A stretch of DNA of 64,000 bases from Sporobacter sp942492735 (GCA_942492735.1 OW818648.1:2604001-2668000), one strand, 5' to 3'. Shown: positions 9,941 through 19,129, counted from the stretch's first letter. Translations and numbers: made by a program. The notes: a model not told the origin generated them from the sequence alone.

Positions 9941-12568
9941 GTGAGTACAAAATACGTATACCTGTTTTCAGAGGGCAATGGCAAAATGAAAGCGCTTCTC
10001 GGCGGTAAAGGCGCGAATCTCGCTGAAATGTCAATTCTCGGTATGCCTGTTCCGAAGGGGTTCACGGTGACAACGGAAGCATGCACGAAGTATTACGATG
10101 ACGGCGAAAAAATTTCAGATGAGATCCAGAAAGAGATCATGGACTATGTCGCGACTCTTGAAAAACAGACCGGAAAAAAATTCGGTGATAAAGAGAATCC
10201 TCTTTTAGTATCGGTCCGTTCAGGCGCCCGCGCCTCAATGCCCGGCATGATGGACACGATTTTAAACCTCGGCTTGAATGAAGAGGTCGTTGAGGTCGTC
10301 GCGGCGAAGTCCGGCAACCCGCGCTGGGCATATGACTGCTACAGGCGGTTTATACAGATGTATTCCGACGTCGTTATGGAAGTCGGTAAGAAACATTTTG
10401 AAATGCTCATCGATAAGATGAAAGAAGAGCGCGGTATCCATCAGGATACTGACCTGACAGCCGATGATTTAAAGAATTTGGCACATCAGTTCAAAGATGC
10501 GTATAAAGCAAAAATCGGCGCTGAGTTCCCATCCGACCCCACAGAGCAGATGATGGGTGCCATCAAGGCCGTTTTCCGTTCGTGGAACAATAACCGCGCT
10601 ATCGTCTACCGCCGAATGAACGATATCCCCGGCTCTTGGGGCACGGCTGTCAACGTTCAGGAGATGGTCTTCGGTAACCTCGGTGACACGTCCGGCACGG
10701 GCGTCGCGTTTACGCGCAATCCCGCAACTGGCGAGAAGAAGCTGTTCGGCGAATTCCTCATGAACGCGCAGGGTGAGGACGTTGTCGCCGGTATCCGTAC
10801 CCCACAGACAATTGACCAGCTCAAAGAGATTATGCCCGCTGCTTATGATGAATTCGTAAAAATCTGCGGAACACTTGAGAGTCATTACCGCGACATGCAG
10901 GACATGGAATTCACGATTGAAGATAAAAAACTCTTCATGCTCCAGACGAGAAACGGCAAGCGTACCGCGGCTGCCGCGCTGAAGATCGCCTGCGACCTCG
11001 TCGATGAAGGCGTCCTGACCGACAAGGAAGCCGTTCTCATGATCGATCCGAAAAATCTCGACGCTCTTTTACACCCGCAGTTTGAAACATCGGCGCTCAA
11101 AAATGCTGAGATTATCGGCACAGGACTCGCCGCATCGCCCGGAGCCGCCTGCGGAAAAGCCGTATTTACAGCCGAAGTCGCAAAGGCTTGGGCCGAAAAA
11201 GGTGAAAAAGTCATTCTCGTCCGGCTTGAGACCTCGCCGGAGGACATCGAGGGTATGGCAGCAGCGCAGGGCATCCTGACCGTCCGCGGCGGTATGACCT
11301 CTCACGCCGCTGTTGTCGCGCGCGGTATGGGTACCTGCTGTGTCGCAGGCTGCGGTACCATCAAGATGGATGAGGAAAACAAGAAATTCGAGCTCGGCGG
11401 AAAAACATATAAAGAAGGCGACTGGCTCAGCCTAGACGGCTCGACCGGCAACATCTACGGTGCCGCCATCAAGACGATGGATGCCGTCATCGGCGGTGAA
11501 TTCGGCCGTATCATGGCGTGGGCTGACAAATATAGAACACTGAAAGTCCGCACAAACGCCGACACCCCGCGTGACGCGAAGCAAGGCAGGAAATTCGGCG
11601 CGGAAGGCATCGGCCTCTGCCGCACCGAGCATATGTTCTTTGACGCCGAGCGTATTCCGGCCATCCGCGAAATGATCTGCGCCGACACCGTCGAGCAGCG
11701 CGAAAAGGCACTCGCGAAGCTTGAGCCGATGCAGCAGTCCGACTTTGAAGGCATCTATGAAGCACTCGAAAGCCTGCCGGTCACCATCCGTTACCTCGAC
11801 CCCCCGCTCCATGAGTTCCTCCCGACAGCTGAGGAAGATATTGAACTCTTGGCCAAGGACCTTGGCAAGACCGTTCATGATATCAAGGAAATCATCGAGT
11901 CGCTCCATGAGTTTAACCCCATGATGGGCCATCGCGGCTGCCGTCTCTGCGTCACCTATCCGGAGATCGCCGTCATGCAGACGAACGCCGTCATCAAGGC
12001 CGCCATCGCCGTCAAAAAGAAACATCCCGACTGGGACATGGTCCCCGAAATCATGATCCCGCTCGTCGGCGAGGTCAAAGAGCTCCAGTACGTTAAAAAA
12101 TCTGTCACCGATACGGCGGACGCCCTCATAGCCGCCTCCGGCACAGATCTCAAGTATAAGGTCGGCACGATGATTGAGATTCCGCGTGCCTGCGTCACAG
12201 CAGACGATATCGCAAAGGAAGCTGAATTCTTCTCCTTCGGCACAAACGACCTCACGCAGATGACCTACGGCTTCTCCCGTGACGATGCCGGCAAGTTCCT
12301 CGATGCCTACTATCAGAAAAAGATCCTCGAGTCCGATCCGTTTGCCCGCCTCGACCAGGCCGGCGTCGGCAAGCTCGTCAAAATGGCCGTCAAGCTCGGA
12401 CGCGAATCCCGCCCCGACCTCAAAATCGGCATCTGCGGCGAACACGGCGGAGACCCCTCCACCGTCGAATTCTGCCACAGCATCGGCCTCAACTACGTCT
12501 CCTGCTCCCCATTCAGAGTGCCAATCGCGAGACTAGCAGCCGCTCAGGCGGCGCTGAAGCAGGCATAA
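9941..12568 (+). CDS. ppdK: Pyruvate, phosphate dikinase
   Basis: PPDK interconverts ATP, phosphate and pyruvate with AMP, pyrophosphate and phosphoenolpyruvate. In anaerobic Clostridia it can run in the glycolytic direction. The 875-residue protein has the full domain order: an ATP-grasp part (KGANLAEMSILGMPVPKGF, then SVRSGARASMPGMMDTILNLG), the swivelling phosphohistidine domain with catalytic His455 in GGMTSHAAVVARGMG, and the TIM barrel with EGIGLCRTEHMFF, FSFGTNDLTQM and GICGEHGGDPSTVEF. It starts at GTG 9941, seven or eight bases after AGGAGG, and the length is standard. It is monocistronic with its own promoter. Confidence 0.98.
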   Translation: MSTKYVYLFSEGNGKMKALLGGKGANLAEMSILGMPVPKGFTVTTEACTKYYDDGEKISDEIQKEIMDYVATLEKQTGKKFGDKENPLLVSVRSGARASMPGMMDTILNLGLNEEVVEVVAAKSGNPRWAYDCYRRFIQMYSDVVMEVGKKHFEMLIDKMKEERGIHQDTDLTADDLKNLAHQFKDAYKAKIGAEFPSDPTEQMMGAIKAVFRSWNNNRAIVYRRMNDIPGSWGTAVNVQEMVFGNLGDTSGTGVAFTRNPATGEKKLFGEFLMNAQGEDVVAGIRTPQTIDQLKEIMPAAYDEFVKICGTLESHYRDMQDMEFTIEDKKLFMLQTRNGKRTAAAALKIACDLVDEGVLTDKEAVLMIDPKNLDALLHPQFETSALKNAEIIGTGLAASPGAACGKAVFTAEVAKAWAEKGEKVILVRLETSPEDIEGMAAAQGILTVRGGMTSHAAVVARGMGTCCVAGCGTIKMDEENKKFELGGKTYKEGDWLSLDGSTGNIYGAAIKTMDAVIGGEFGRIMAWADKYRTLKVRTNADTPRDAKQGRKFGAEGIGLCRTEHMFFDAERIPAIREMICADTVEQREKALAKLEPMQQSDFEGIYEALESLPVTIRYLDPPLHEFLPTAEEDIELLAKDLGKTVHDIKEIIESLHEFNPMMGHRGCRLCVTYPEIAVMQTNAVIKAAIAVKKKHPDWDMVPEIMIPLVGEVKELQYVKKSVTDTADALIAASGTDLKYKVGTMIEIPRACVTADDIAKEAEFFSFGTNDLTQMTYGFSRDDAGKFLDAYYQKKILESDPFARLDQAGVGKLVKMAVKLGRESRPDLKIGICGEHGGDPSTVEFCHSIGLNYVSCSPFRVPIARLAAAQAALKQA

Positions 12569-12582
12569 GAGCGAATCAAATC

Positions 12583-12810
12583 GGCTCTATGTCAATAGTT
12601 GGGGTAGAGCAAAAAAGTAACAAGTATCCGGCAAGTGGTGAAAACTGCTTGCCGGATTTCTGTCCAGTCAAGCGACCTTATTCATGATATGAAGGATACG
12701 GTTTCTGAAGCGAGGGAAGTTACGCACTCCAAAAGATACTCTCTTAAGGACTATTTTATTGGAAGAAAACGATAACATAAAGTCGGCGAATAAACAGCAG
12801 AATTCGTTGC
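12583..12810 (-). pseudogene. Decayed ISL3-family insertion sequence, transposase C-terminal remnant
   Basis: On the minus strand from about 12760 to 12668 the frame reads NKIVLKRVSFGVRNFPRF followed by RNRILHIMNKVA and a stop, which resembles the C-terminus of ISL3-family transposases (a K-R-x-x-F-G-x-R-N-F-x-x-F-R-x-R-I pattern). Upstream codons no longer resemble the family and no start is present. Beyond the stop, GGCTCTATGTCAATAG at 12583 resembles an ISL3 terminal inverted repeat as I remember the family. No matching second end is visible, so only one end of the element survives. The rest of the 12569-12945 spacer holds no intact gene. Confidence 0.55.
12626..12657 (+). terminator. Hairpin after ppdK, possible terminator
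   Basis: A perfect 10-bp stem, ATCCGGCAAG/CTTGCCGGAT, with a 12-nt loop is followed only by TTTC, so the U-tract is weak. It lies about 60 bp after the ppdK stop inside the insertion-sequence remnant and may serve as the ppdK transcript end. Confidence 0.4.
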
Positions 12811-12849
12811 AATGCACAAATCACGCAACTCGGTATTGTGTAATAATTC

Positions 12850-12878
12850 TTGACTCAAGAGGAAATAGATGGTAATAT
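12850..12878 (+). promoter_or_regulatory. Sigma-A promoter of the glycosyltransferase operon
   Basis: TTGACT (12850-12855) and TAATAT (12873-12878) are 17 bp apart, about 70 bp before the glycosyltransferase ATG. Confidence 0.6.
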
Positions 12879-12945
12879 GTCGAAGACGTCTACCTAAGTC
12901 AAAGCGGAGAATTCTATCGTGGATGATGAGGGAGGTCTTCTTTAA

Positions 12946-13932
12946 ATGTGTGAATTGCTGTCTATCATCGTACCGTGCTACAACGAGCAGGAGGTACTCG
13001 AAATTTTCAATGAGCGGATTACCGCGATAACAGATATATTAGTTTCGCGTCATGATTTGTCTGTAGAACTGCTATTTGTGGATGACGGTTCATCTGACAG
13101 AACTGTTGCGGTTTTAAAGAACATCGTACAGATGAATTCTTCGGCGAAATATTTATCATTTACCAGGAATTTCGGCAAGGAGGCCGCGCTGCTTGCCGGA
13201 CTTGAGAATTGCAGCGGCGATTACATAACATTGATGGATGCCGATCTGCAGGACCCTCCGGAGCTTTTGCTAGAGATGTTTGCAGGTATAAAATGCGGGG
13301 AATATGACTGCGTTGCCGCAAGACGAATCAACAGAAAAGGAGAGCCGCTCATCCGTTCGTTTTTCGCACGGAAATTCTATAAATTAATACAACGGCTCAC
13401 CAAGCTTGATATTGTCGACGGTGCCCGTGATTTCAGAATGATGACAAGAGAAATGAAAGACGCCATACTCGCTCTGACGGAAAAAAACAGGTTTTCAAAG
13501 GGTTTGTTCACATGGGTCGGTTACAGGACGAAATGGCTTGAATTCGAAAATGTAAAGCGGGAGAAAGGTGAGACCAAGTGGTCTTTAATGAAACTTGTGG
13601 TCTATGCGCTTGACGGTATTGTCGCATTTTCAACATCACCGCTGATGCTGACATCTATTATCGGTCTTTTGCTCTGCTTGTTATCGTTTGTCCTTGTCGG
13701 CTTCATCATAGTACGTAAGGCTGTATTCGGCGACCCTGTTGCCGGATGGGCGTCAACGTCATGTATTATTTTATTCGCATCTGGAATCCAGTGCTTCTGT
13801 ATGGGAATATTGGGCGTTTACCTTTCGAAAACCTATAGTGAAGTGAAAAACAGGCCCGTGTACATATTGAGAAAGAATACCGACCAGATCACCGTTTGTG
13901 CCCAAGGCGAGAGGAAGCGCGTTATTGAATAA
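12946..13932 (+). CDS. Family 2 glycosyltransferase, polyprenol-phosphate sugar synthase type
   Basis: The 328-residue protein resembles the GtrB/DPM1-like family, which transfers a sugar from a nucleotide donor to undecaprenyl phosphate on the inner membrane face. It has the GT-A start LSIIVPCYNEQEVLEIF, the donor-binding LFVDDGSSDRT (residues about 44-54), the metal-binding MDADLQDPPELL, RRINRKGEP, and two C-terminal hydrophobic helices at about 230-255 and 265-290 that anchor it in the membrane. AGGGAGG precedes the ATG. The next gene overlaps it and encodes a multi-pass protein, a pairing typical of donor synthase plus GT-C transferase. The sugar cannot be read from sequence. Confidence 0.88.
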   Translation: MCELLSIIVPCYNEQEVLEIFNERITAITDILVSRHDLSVELLFVDDGSSDRTVAVLKNIVQMNSSAKYLSFTRNFGKEAALLAGLENCSGDYITLMDADLQDPPELLLEMFAGIKCGEYDCVAARRINRKGEPLIRSFFARKFYKLIQRLTKLDIVDGARDFRMMTREMKDAILALTEKNRFSKGLFTWVGYRTKWLEFENVKREKGETKWSLMKLVVYALDGIVAFSTSPLMLTSIIGLLLCLLSFVLVGFIIVRKAVFGDPVAGWASTSCIILFASGIQCFCMGILGVYLSKTYSEVKNRPVYILRKNTDQITVCAQGERKRVIE

Positions 13933-15586
13933 GAGAACAGTATCAGCGCGGGCAGCTGCCATAATTCTTTCGGTAATAACGGCACTTCAACTCGTTATTT
14001 TCTTGGTTGGCGGTGTCAATAAAGACGGGTATCATTTGGACGAAATATTCTCTTATGGTTTGTCTAACAGTACCACTGGGGCATTTTTATACGATGATAT
14101 AGACAAGTGGGTCAGCGGGTCGGCCTTCGGGGATTATCTCACGGTCCAAAACGATGAAAAATTTTCCTATGATAAGGTCTATGAAAACCAGGTGCAGGAT
14201 GTTCATCCGCCCGTCTATTATGTACTTCTGCATACGATCTGTTCGTTTTTTCCCGACACATTCAGTAAATGGTTTGGATTGGCCCTGAATTTTTTGGTTT
14301 TTATATTCTGCCAAATCGTCCTTTATGTTCTGTCGAACCGGCTTTTGAAAACCCGGTTCAACGCCCTGCTTGTCTGTTGCATTTGGGGATTCAGCATCGG
14401 CGCCCTCAATACCTTTATTTTTGTTCGGATGTACGCACTCCTCACGCTGCTTATACTGCTCATCACCCTTATCCATCAAAGGATATTGTCGGGTGATAAG
14501 CTGACACTAAAAAAAATGACGCCCGTTGTGATAACGTGTATTATTGGCGGCCTCACCCATTACTATTTTTTAGTCTTTTTATTTTTCCTTGCAGTTTGTT
14601 CCTGCATCTTTCTATTAGTTCGAAAAAGGCGCATGGACATATTGATTTACGTTGGATCGATGGTTATTGCACTCACCTGTATTTATTTGATTTTCCCTGC
14701 AATTGTCAATCATTTATCCAGCGGCAGGGGAAAGCAGGCAACCAGCGGATTTATGTCAATCAGGCTGATCCCGGAGCAGCTGAAGACCCTCGTCGTGTTT
14801 ATTTACAGAGAAATGATTGGTCTGCCGGCGGCTATCAGTCTGTTGATCGCATCAGCCTTTGTCGGTATTCGTTTTCTGTTCAGGCGCATTCGATTGAATA
14901 AAACTGCTGAACAAGGCACTGGCTCAAAACAAGACGGTACGGCATGTCAGCCGTCGCGTGTCAAGCGTTTCTTCTCGGAACATATGTTTTTGATCGGTTT
15001 GCTGATGACAGTATGCCTATATGTCTGGATCATTGCAGCCATATCTCCAAATATGGGAGACTATCTTGACAGATATATTTTTTGCGTCTTCCCAGTCATC
15101 TGTATATTTCTCGCTGTACTGCTCGTTAAAATTCGAGATCAAATGCAGTTGGGTAAAAAGGCTGGAACGGCAGCGCTGTTGGTCGTGCTTACTCTTTTTG
15201 TCACAGGCAGTCACCTATACCCGTCTGCTTATCTTTACAATAAATCGGATGAATACGTTCGCCTAAACGAAAAAGTTGCAGGCAGCGACTGTCTATACGT
15301 TATTCCCCGGGACTATGAGATACATACTTTGAGCGATGCTTTGATGTATAGTAACAGGGTCTATACGGCGATGTCGACCGATCAAGCGCAAATCCAGCGA
15401 GCGGTATCCGGTATGGACGCATCGAAAAGCAATTTGCTCATTATCACCGACCGGTGTCTTGAAACGGAAAAATTGGCGATATTAGATACAGTTGAACAAC
15501 TGTTGGATTATGAGGTCATATTCTTATTCAAAGGATTGCATGGTAATGATCTGTTTGATGTTTATAAATTAGAAGCGCTAAAATAA
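13925..15586 (+). CDS. Multi-pass membrane protein, probable GT-C-fold glycosyltransferase
   Basis: About 553 residues with roughly ten hydrophobic helices and a soluble C-terminal segment. The first extracytoplasmic loop holds GYHLDEIFSYGLSN, an acidic Asp-Glu like the catalytic site of GT-C transferases that use polyprenol-phosphate sugars, followed by VHPPVYYVLLHTI, which resembles the PPLYY element of the same superfamily. I prefer TTG 13925, preceded by GAGAGGAAG at 13909-13917, over ATG 13898, which lies 35 bp inside the upstream gene without a ribosome site. It probably uses the lipid-linked sugar made by the upstream enzyme to glycosylate a wall polymer or surface protein. The acceptor is unknown. 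Confidence 0.7.
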   Translation: MNKRTVSARAAAIILSVITALQLVIFLVGGVNKDGYHLDEIFSYGLSNSTTGAFLYDDIDKWVSGSAFGDYLTVQNDEKFSYDKVYENQVQDVHPPVYYVLLHTICSFFPDTFSKWFGLALNFLVFIFCQIVLYVLSNRLLKTRFNALLVCCIWGFSIGALNTFIFVRMYALLTLLILLITLIHQRILSGDKLTLKKMTPVVITCIIGGLTHYYFLVFLFFLAVCSCIFLLVRKRRMDILIYVGSMVIALTCIYLIFPAIVNHLSSGRGKQATSGFMSIRLIPEQLKTLVVFIYREMIGLPAAISLLIASAFVGIRFLFRRIRLNKTAEQGTGSKQDGTACQPSRVKRFFSEHMFLIGLLMTVCLYVWIIAAISPNMGDYLDRYIFCVFPVICIFLAVLLVKIRDQMQLGKKAGTAALLVVLTLFVTGSHLYPSAYLYNKSDEYVRLNEKVAGSDCLYVIPRDYEIHTLSDALMYSNRVYTAMSTDQAQIQRAVSGMDASKSNLLIITDRCLETEKLAILDTVEQLLDYEVIFLFKGLHGNDLFDVYKLEALK

Positions 15587-15597
15587 ATCTTTACAAG

Positions 15598-15625
15598 TTG
15601 ACAAACCCTCAATTTCATGTATAAT
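15598..15625 (+). promoter_or_regulatory. Sigma-A promoter of rpsF-ssb-rpsR
   Basis: Perfect TTGACA (15598-15603) and TATAAT (15620-15625) hexamers are separated by 16 bp, just after the membrane-protein stop codon. Confidence 0.8.
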
Positions 15626-15630
15626 AATTT

Positions 15631-15680
15631 AGCCTGCAAAAATGCGGGCTATAATCCTTGCTCCCGGCGCGACTGGGGGC
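15631..15680 (+). promoter_or_regulatory. rpsF leader hairpins, candidate S6:S18-binding element
   Basis: The leader folds into an 8-bp hairpin (AGCCTGCA/TGCGGGCT at 15631-15650, one G-T pair) and a second stem GCTCCC/GGGGGC at 15660-15680 whose loop side starts with CCGG. In many bacteria the S6:S18 complex represses rpsF through a leader stem with a CCG bulge that mimics its 16S site. The placement fits, but the bulge assignment is inference. Confidence 0.4.
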
Positions 15681-15703
15681 CATATGTCCAAAAGGAGGTG
15701 CAA

Positions 15704-16003
15704 ATGATGGCAAAAGTAACAGCAAATTATGAGCTCATGTACATCATCGACCTTGATAAGGGAGAAGAGGAGATCTCTGCGATTGTAGGGAAATTCAAAG
15801 CTCTTATTGAGGCAAACGGTACACTTAATGAGCAGGAAGAAATCGGAAAACGCAGACTCGCGTATCTGATCAACGACAAAGCCGACGGGTTTTATGTTCT
15901 GGCAAAATTCAATTCGGCTCCGGAGTTCCCCGCAGAGCTTGACCGTGTTCTGAAGATCACAGACGGCATTATGCGTTCACTCATCACCGTTATCGGCGAA
16001 TAG
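15704..16003 (+). CDS. rpsF: 30S ribosomal protein S6
   Basis: S6 pairs with S18 on the 30S platform. The product of about 99 residues shows YELMYIIDLDKGEEEISAIV near the start, then GRRRLAY-like KRRLAYLINDKADGFYVLAKF, and the C-terminal LDRVLKITDGIMRSLITV. The frame is open further upstream, but AAAGGAGG at 15691-15698 fixes the start at the tandem ATGATG (15704 or 15707). It is the first gene of rpsF-ssb-rpsR. Confidence 0.95.
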   Translation: MMAKVTANYELMYIIDLDKGEEEISAIVGKFKALIEANGTLNEQEEIGKRRLAYLINDKADGFYVLAKFNSAPEFPAELDRVLKITDGIMRSLITVIGE

Positions 16004-16013
16004 GAGGATTGTC

Positions 16014-16463
16014 ATGAATCAAATCGTTCTTATGGGCAGACTTACCCGTGACCCTGAACTCCGGCACACGCAGACAGGCACTGCCGTTTCATCATTCTCG
16101 TTGGCAGTCGACAGAGGCTTTGCCTCTAAAGATGGCGGAGACAGACAGACCGATTTTATTGATATCGTGGCATGGCGGAATACAGCGGAGTTTGTCTCCA
16201 AGTATTTCACAAAAGGGCAGATGGCCGCCGTTTCCGGACGGCTTCAAATCCGTGATTGGACGGACAAGGATGGCAACAAGCGCCGTTCAGCAGAGGTCAT
16301 CGCCGAGAACGTCTATTTTACCGACAGCAAAAAGAGCAGGGAAAGCGGAACAGGATTTGGTTTTTCCGAACAAAAAAATGATTCCCCCGGAGGGTATCAG
16401 ACGCCTGTAGCAGGCTCTGATTTTGCGGAACTTGAAGATGACGACGGCGACCTGCCGTTCTAA
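16014..16463 (+). CDS. ssb: Single-stranded DNA-binding protein
   Basis: SSB coats single-stranded DNA in replication and repair and recruits partner proteins through its C-terminal tip. The 149-residue protein begins MNQIVLMGRLTRDPELR and contains the OB-fold segments VSSFSLAVDRGF and DFIDIVAWRNTAEFV. After a flexible linker it ends in the acidic tip DDDGDLPF. AGGAGG precedes the ATG, and the gene lies between rpsF and rpsR as in most Bacillota. Confidence 0.97.
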   Translation: MNQIVLMGRLTRDPELRHTQTGTAVSSFSLAVDRGFASKDGGDRQTDFIDIVAWRNTAEFVSKYFTKGQMAAVSGRLQIRDWTDKDGNKRRSAEVIAENVYFTDSKKSRESGTGFGFSEQKNDSPGGYQTPVAGSDFAELEDDDGDLPF

Positions 16464-16535
16464 AAGCGCATTATTCGATGCGCTATGTTCATTGTTCATC
16501 GTATATGTAATTGATTAAGATAGGAGGAAATTACT

Positions 16536-16805
16536 TTGGCTAATGATAGAGAAAGCAGAGATAGCAGAGACGGCAGAGACAGCAGAGGCCACGGCCGTAA
16601 GCGCAGAAAAGTATGCCAATTCTGTGTTGATAAGGCCCAGTCTATTGACTATAAGGATGTCACGAGAATTCGCCGCTATGTATCCGAGCGGAGCAAAATT
16701 CTACCCCGCAGAACAACCGGCATCTGCGCCCAGCACCAGCGCCAGCTGATGATCGCCATCAAACGCGCCCGTCAGATCGCCCTGCTGCCATACGTAACGG
16801 ACTAA
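16536..16805 (+). CDS. rpsR: 30S ribosomal protein S18
   Basis: The 89-residue protein has the S18 core: KVCQFCVDKAQSIDYKDV with two of the zinc-type cysteines, then ISKILPRR-like RSKILPRRTTGICAQHQRQL and IKRARQIALLPYV. The start is TTG 16536, ten bases after TAGGAGG. There is no in-frame ATG before the conserved core. The first 20 residues are a low-complexity RD/RDG repeat tail encoded by imperfect 9-bp DNA repeats, longer than in many S18 proteins. Confidence 0.95.
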   Translation: MANDRESRDSRDGRDSRGHGRKRRKVCQFCVDKAQSIDYKDVTRIRRYVSERSKILPRRTTGICAQHQRQLMIAIKRARQIALLPYVTD

Positions 16806-16832
16806 AGTCCGTTGCTGACTAACCATAAACCT

Positions 16833-16866
16833 ACGCCCGCCGAAAGGCGGGCGTTTTATTGGTTTT
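16833..16866 (+). terminator. Rho-independent terminator of rpsF-ssb-rpsR
   Basis: A 9-bp GC-rich stem (ACGCCCGCC/GGCGGGCGT) closed by a GAAA loop is followed by TTTATTGGTTTT. It ends just before the stop codon of the convergent, prophage-interrupted gene and may also stop that transcript. Confidence 0.88.
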
Positions 16867-16899
16867 GGCATAGTGCCATATGTATGGGTATTTGCGATA

Positions 16900-17628
16900 T
16901 TATTTGTTGCCTTTCGCTTCGCGGTAGCCTTCCGGGCAATCGAGCGTGTCGGGCGGGAAGAACTCGTCGACGGGGAAGTGAATCCTGGAGAAGAGCTCGC
17001 AGGGGTCTTCTTCATTGGAGCCAATGCACTCTTTGTCGGGCAGGCAGTAGTCGTAGGATGGGATAAGCAGCTGCGTATTGCGCTCGAGCTTGATGATGGA
17101 GAACTGGCCGAGGGTCACGAGGACACGGCGTTTTGTTGGGTCGAACATCAGCTCGCACGGGAAGCTTTCCGAAATAAAGTCTGGGATTTCAAAGACACCC
17201 GCGTCTGTCTTGTGATGATCGCATACATCGACGAGTTTCATTCCGAGAATAATCGGATCGACAGCCTCGACGACGCCGATGGGGAGATTTGTGCTTTGGA
17301 TTGTCGGGAAATCGTGGCCATGCAGGCCGGTTTGTGATGTGAATACCTTGGCTCTGCCCTCGCTGCCGAAAAGCATAACACGTTTATCGAAAACGGCGAG
17401 TCCTAAAATTTCGGCAGGCCTGTTGACGAGTGAGAAGGCTTCGCCCTTAATCAAATAAAAGTATCTGAGATCAACGGTAAAGTACCCTCTGTTGAAGGTG
17501 ATTTCCTCGACATCTATTGTAACATATAAAAGTTTAGCGGATTTTGCGCGAACGCTGACAGCGTTATCTATGTAACATTGAGATTCCCTTGTCGGATAAA
17601 GACGCAGATCTTCAATACAGTCTTTATC
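16900..17628 (-). pseudogene. 3' part of a conserved host gene split by the prophage
   Basis: Read on the minus strand from the attL core, the frame continues KDCIEDLRLYPTRESQCYID, then VSVRAKSAKLLYVTIDVEEI, FNRGYFTVDLRYFYLI and LAVFDKRVMLFGSEG, ending at 16900 after about 241 codons. The missing 5' end lies 38 kb away at 56046-55948. Joined at the shared GATAA they give a 274-residue protein in one frame. It resembles an uncharacterised protein family I associate with Clostridia. It is Cys-rich (at least C15, C21, C31, C36 of the joined protein) with no signal peptide. The longer open frame up to an ATG at 17772 is a chance extension into phage DNA over the integrase gene. Confidence 0.85.
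17624..17628. other. attL core of the prophage
   Basis: TTATC (plus strand) is the longest sequence shared exactly at both prophage junctions. To its left lies host coding sequence, to its right phage DNA leading after 25 bp to the integrase stop. A core this short is normal for large serine integrases. The assignment rests on restoring an uninterrupted host frame when the ends are joined. Confidence 0.85.
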
Positions 17629-17653
17629 AGTGTACTGTGCAGGATGGAGGAAT

Positions 17654-19129
17654 TCACTTATAAAAAATTCGAAGCTGGAAATCGTTCTGTTTGCTTTTCT
17701 TTTCCTTGCTGTAGACAATGTGGTCAACAAAGGATTTAAGCAGCCGGTTGCGTTCGGCAGGGCCGCATGCATTATAGACCTCTAAAGCGTAGGTGATTTT
17801 GTCAGCCAAAGCGGTCTTGTCGGTAGTTTGATGCTTCTCAATATCGAGCTTCGCGGCTTGCTCCTGATCAGCCAGCTCATCGAGCTTATCGGATATGACC
17901 TTCATACGCTCACGATATGTGACGACGTCATACGTACCCTGCTCGAGCAAATTATGAAGATTGTCCTTCTGTTTCAAAACCTTCGAGATCTCCGTTTTAA
18001 TACTGTCGAGTATGACCGCATATTTTTGACTATCGTCTATAATGGGAATGTCGGCTTTAAGATCGGCCAGCTTATCGCGCAGGTGATCCATAATCAAGGG
18101 TTCAACAAATTCGTACTTAATGCCGGCGCAGCATCCGGGCGTGTTGCACATCAAATAAGGGACGCCTTTGCGTTCATTCATCCGCTGCAAATTCTTACCG
18201 CAGCTGGAGCAGCGCACAAGGCCGGCGAGAGGGCTTTTAATAGTTCCATCATTTGATGGAGGAATGTACCGGGCCTTTGCGATCTCCTGTGCCAGCTTAA
18301 ACTGTGCTTCAGTAATCAGAGCGGGATGCAGCCCGTCGACGATCGTCCACTTTTCTTGTGGTAGATTTACAGTGATATGTTTATCGTTACCCTTTGCACC
18401 CTTTCGAATATCCTTAGTGCGGTTCCAAACTACTTTACCAATATAGACAGGATTCTGAAGTATAAACAATATTGAATTACGATGGAAACGAATGCCACGG
18501 TGCGGCTTGGCTCCCATAGCGTTAAGGCGCGCGGAGATCTCCGCACTGCCTATTCCGGAACAATACATGTCATTGATCATTTGGACGTGCCGAGCCTCGT
18601 CTTCGATAATCTCAAGTGTCGGCTTCTTATCTTTAATAATGTTCCGGTACCCATACGGAGCGGGTGAAACATAACAGCCTTCCAAAATTGTTTGACGCAG
18701 CCCGCGGCGCAGGCGCTTAGTAATCTGCTTATATTCCTGCCGGGAAAAAAAAGCTTTAAACTCCGTCAGCTGATCGTCGCTCTCGTCGTTCAAGTCGTAA
18801 GTGTGATCCGGCGTGATGATCTTCGTGTTCGTTTCGCGGAACATGTCCAGGATCAGCCCCTGGTCCCGCATGCCGCCGCGCCCGAGCCTATCAATATCCA
18901 TGCATAAAACCGCATCGACGGTGCCGCCTTCAACCTTCTCGAGCAGCGCCATCATCTGCGGCCGTGCATATAAACTCTCACCAGATACAACCTCTTCAAA
19001 AACCGTCCCGACATTGTATCCCATGGAATCCGCAATTTTATAAAGCGTATCCTTATGACGCCTGAGCGTCTCAGCCAGATCCGCCTGTTCTTCCATTCTA
19101 GATTTCCTGAGATAAATATCAACGTCCAT
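17654..19129 (-). CDS. Large serine recombinase (prophage integrase)
   Basis: This 491-residue recombinase integrates and, with a directionality factor, excises the prophage. The N-terminal resolvase domain has the catalytic serine at position 10 in YLRKSR, VVSGESLYARPQM and DIDRLGRGG. A recombinase domain follows (APYGYRNI to about residue 260), then a zinc ribbon (LVRCSSCGKNLQ with CNTPGCC, residues about 308-340) and a coiled-coil arm at about 365-420, the usual order for this class. AGGAAAGTG precedes the ATG. Its stop codon lies 26 bp from the attL core, as expected when integrase sits next to attP. Confidence 0.96.
   Translation of the reverse strand: MDVDIYLRKSRMEEQADLAETLRRHKDTLYKIADSMGYNVGTVFEEVVSGESLYARPQMMALLEKVEGGTVDAVLCMDIDRLGRGGMRDQGLILDMFRETNTKIITPDHTYDLNDESDDQLTEFKAFFSRQEYKQITKRLRRGLRQTILEGCYVSPAPYGYRNIIKDKKPTLEIIEDEARHVQMINDMYCSGIGSAEISARLNAMGAKPHRGIRFHRNSILFILQNPVYIGKVVWNRTKDIRKGAKGNDKHITVNLPQEKWTIVDGLHPALITEAQFKLAQEIAKARYIPPSNDGTIKSPLAGLVRCSSCGKNLQRMNERKGVPYLMCNTPGCCAGIKYEFVEPLIMDHLRDKLADLKADIPIIDDSQKYAVILDSIKTEISKVLKQKDNLHNLLEQGTYDVVTYRERMKVISDKLDELADQEQAAKLDIEKHQTTDKTALADKITYALEVYNACGPAERNRLLKSFVDHIVYSKEKKSKQNDFQLRIFYK

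Noticed and set aside
15617..15703. N-terminal extension of ribosomal protein S6
   Set aside because: It would cover the promoter and leader; AAAGGAGG and the family length place the start at 15704 or 15707.
17600..17660. A tRNA gene as phage attachment site
   Set aside because: No tRNA-like cloverleaf at either junction; the core lies within a protein-coding gene.
16900..17772. A 290-codon open frame from ATG 17772 as one intact gene
   Set aside because: The first 49 codons are phage DNA and overlap the integrase gene in another frame; the conserved part begins exactly at the attL core and its true start lies at 56046.
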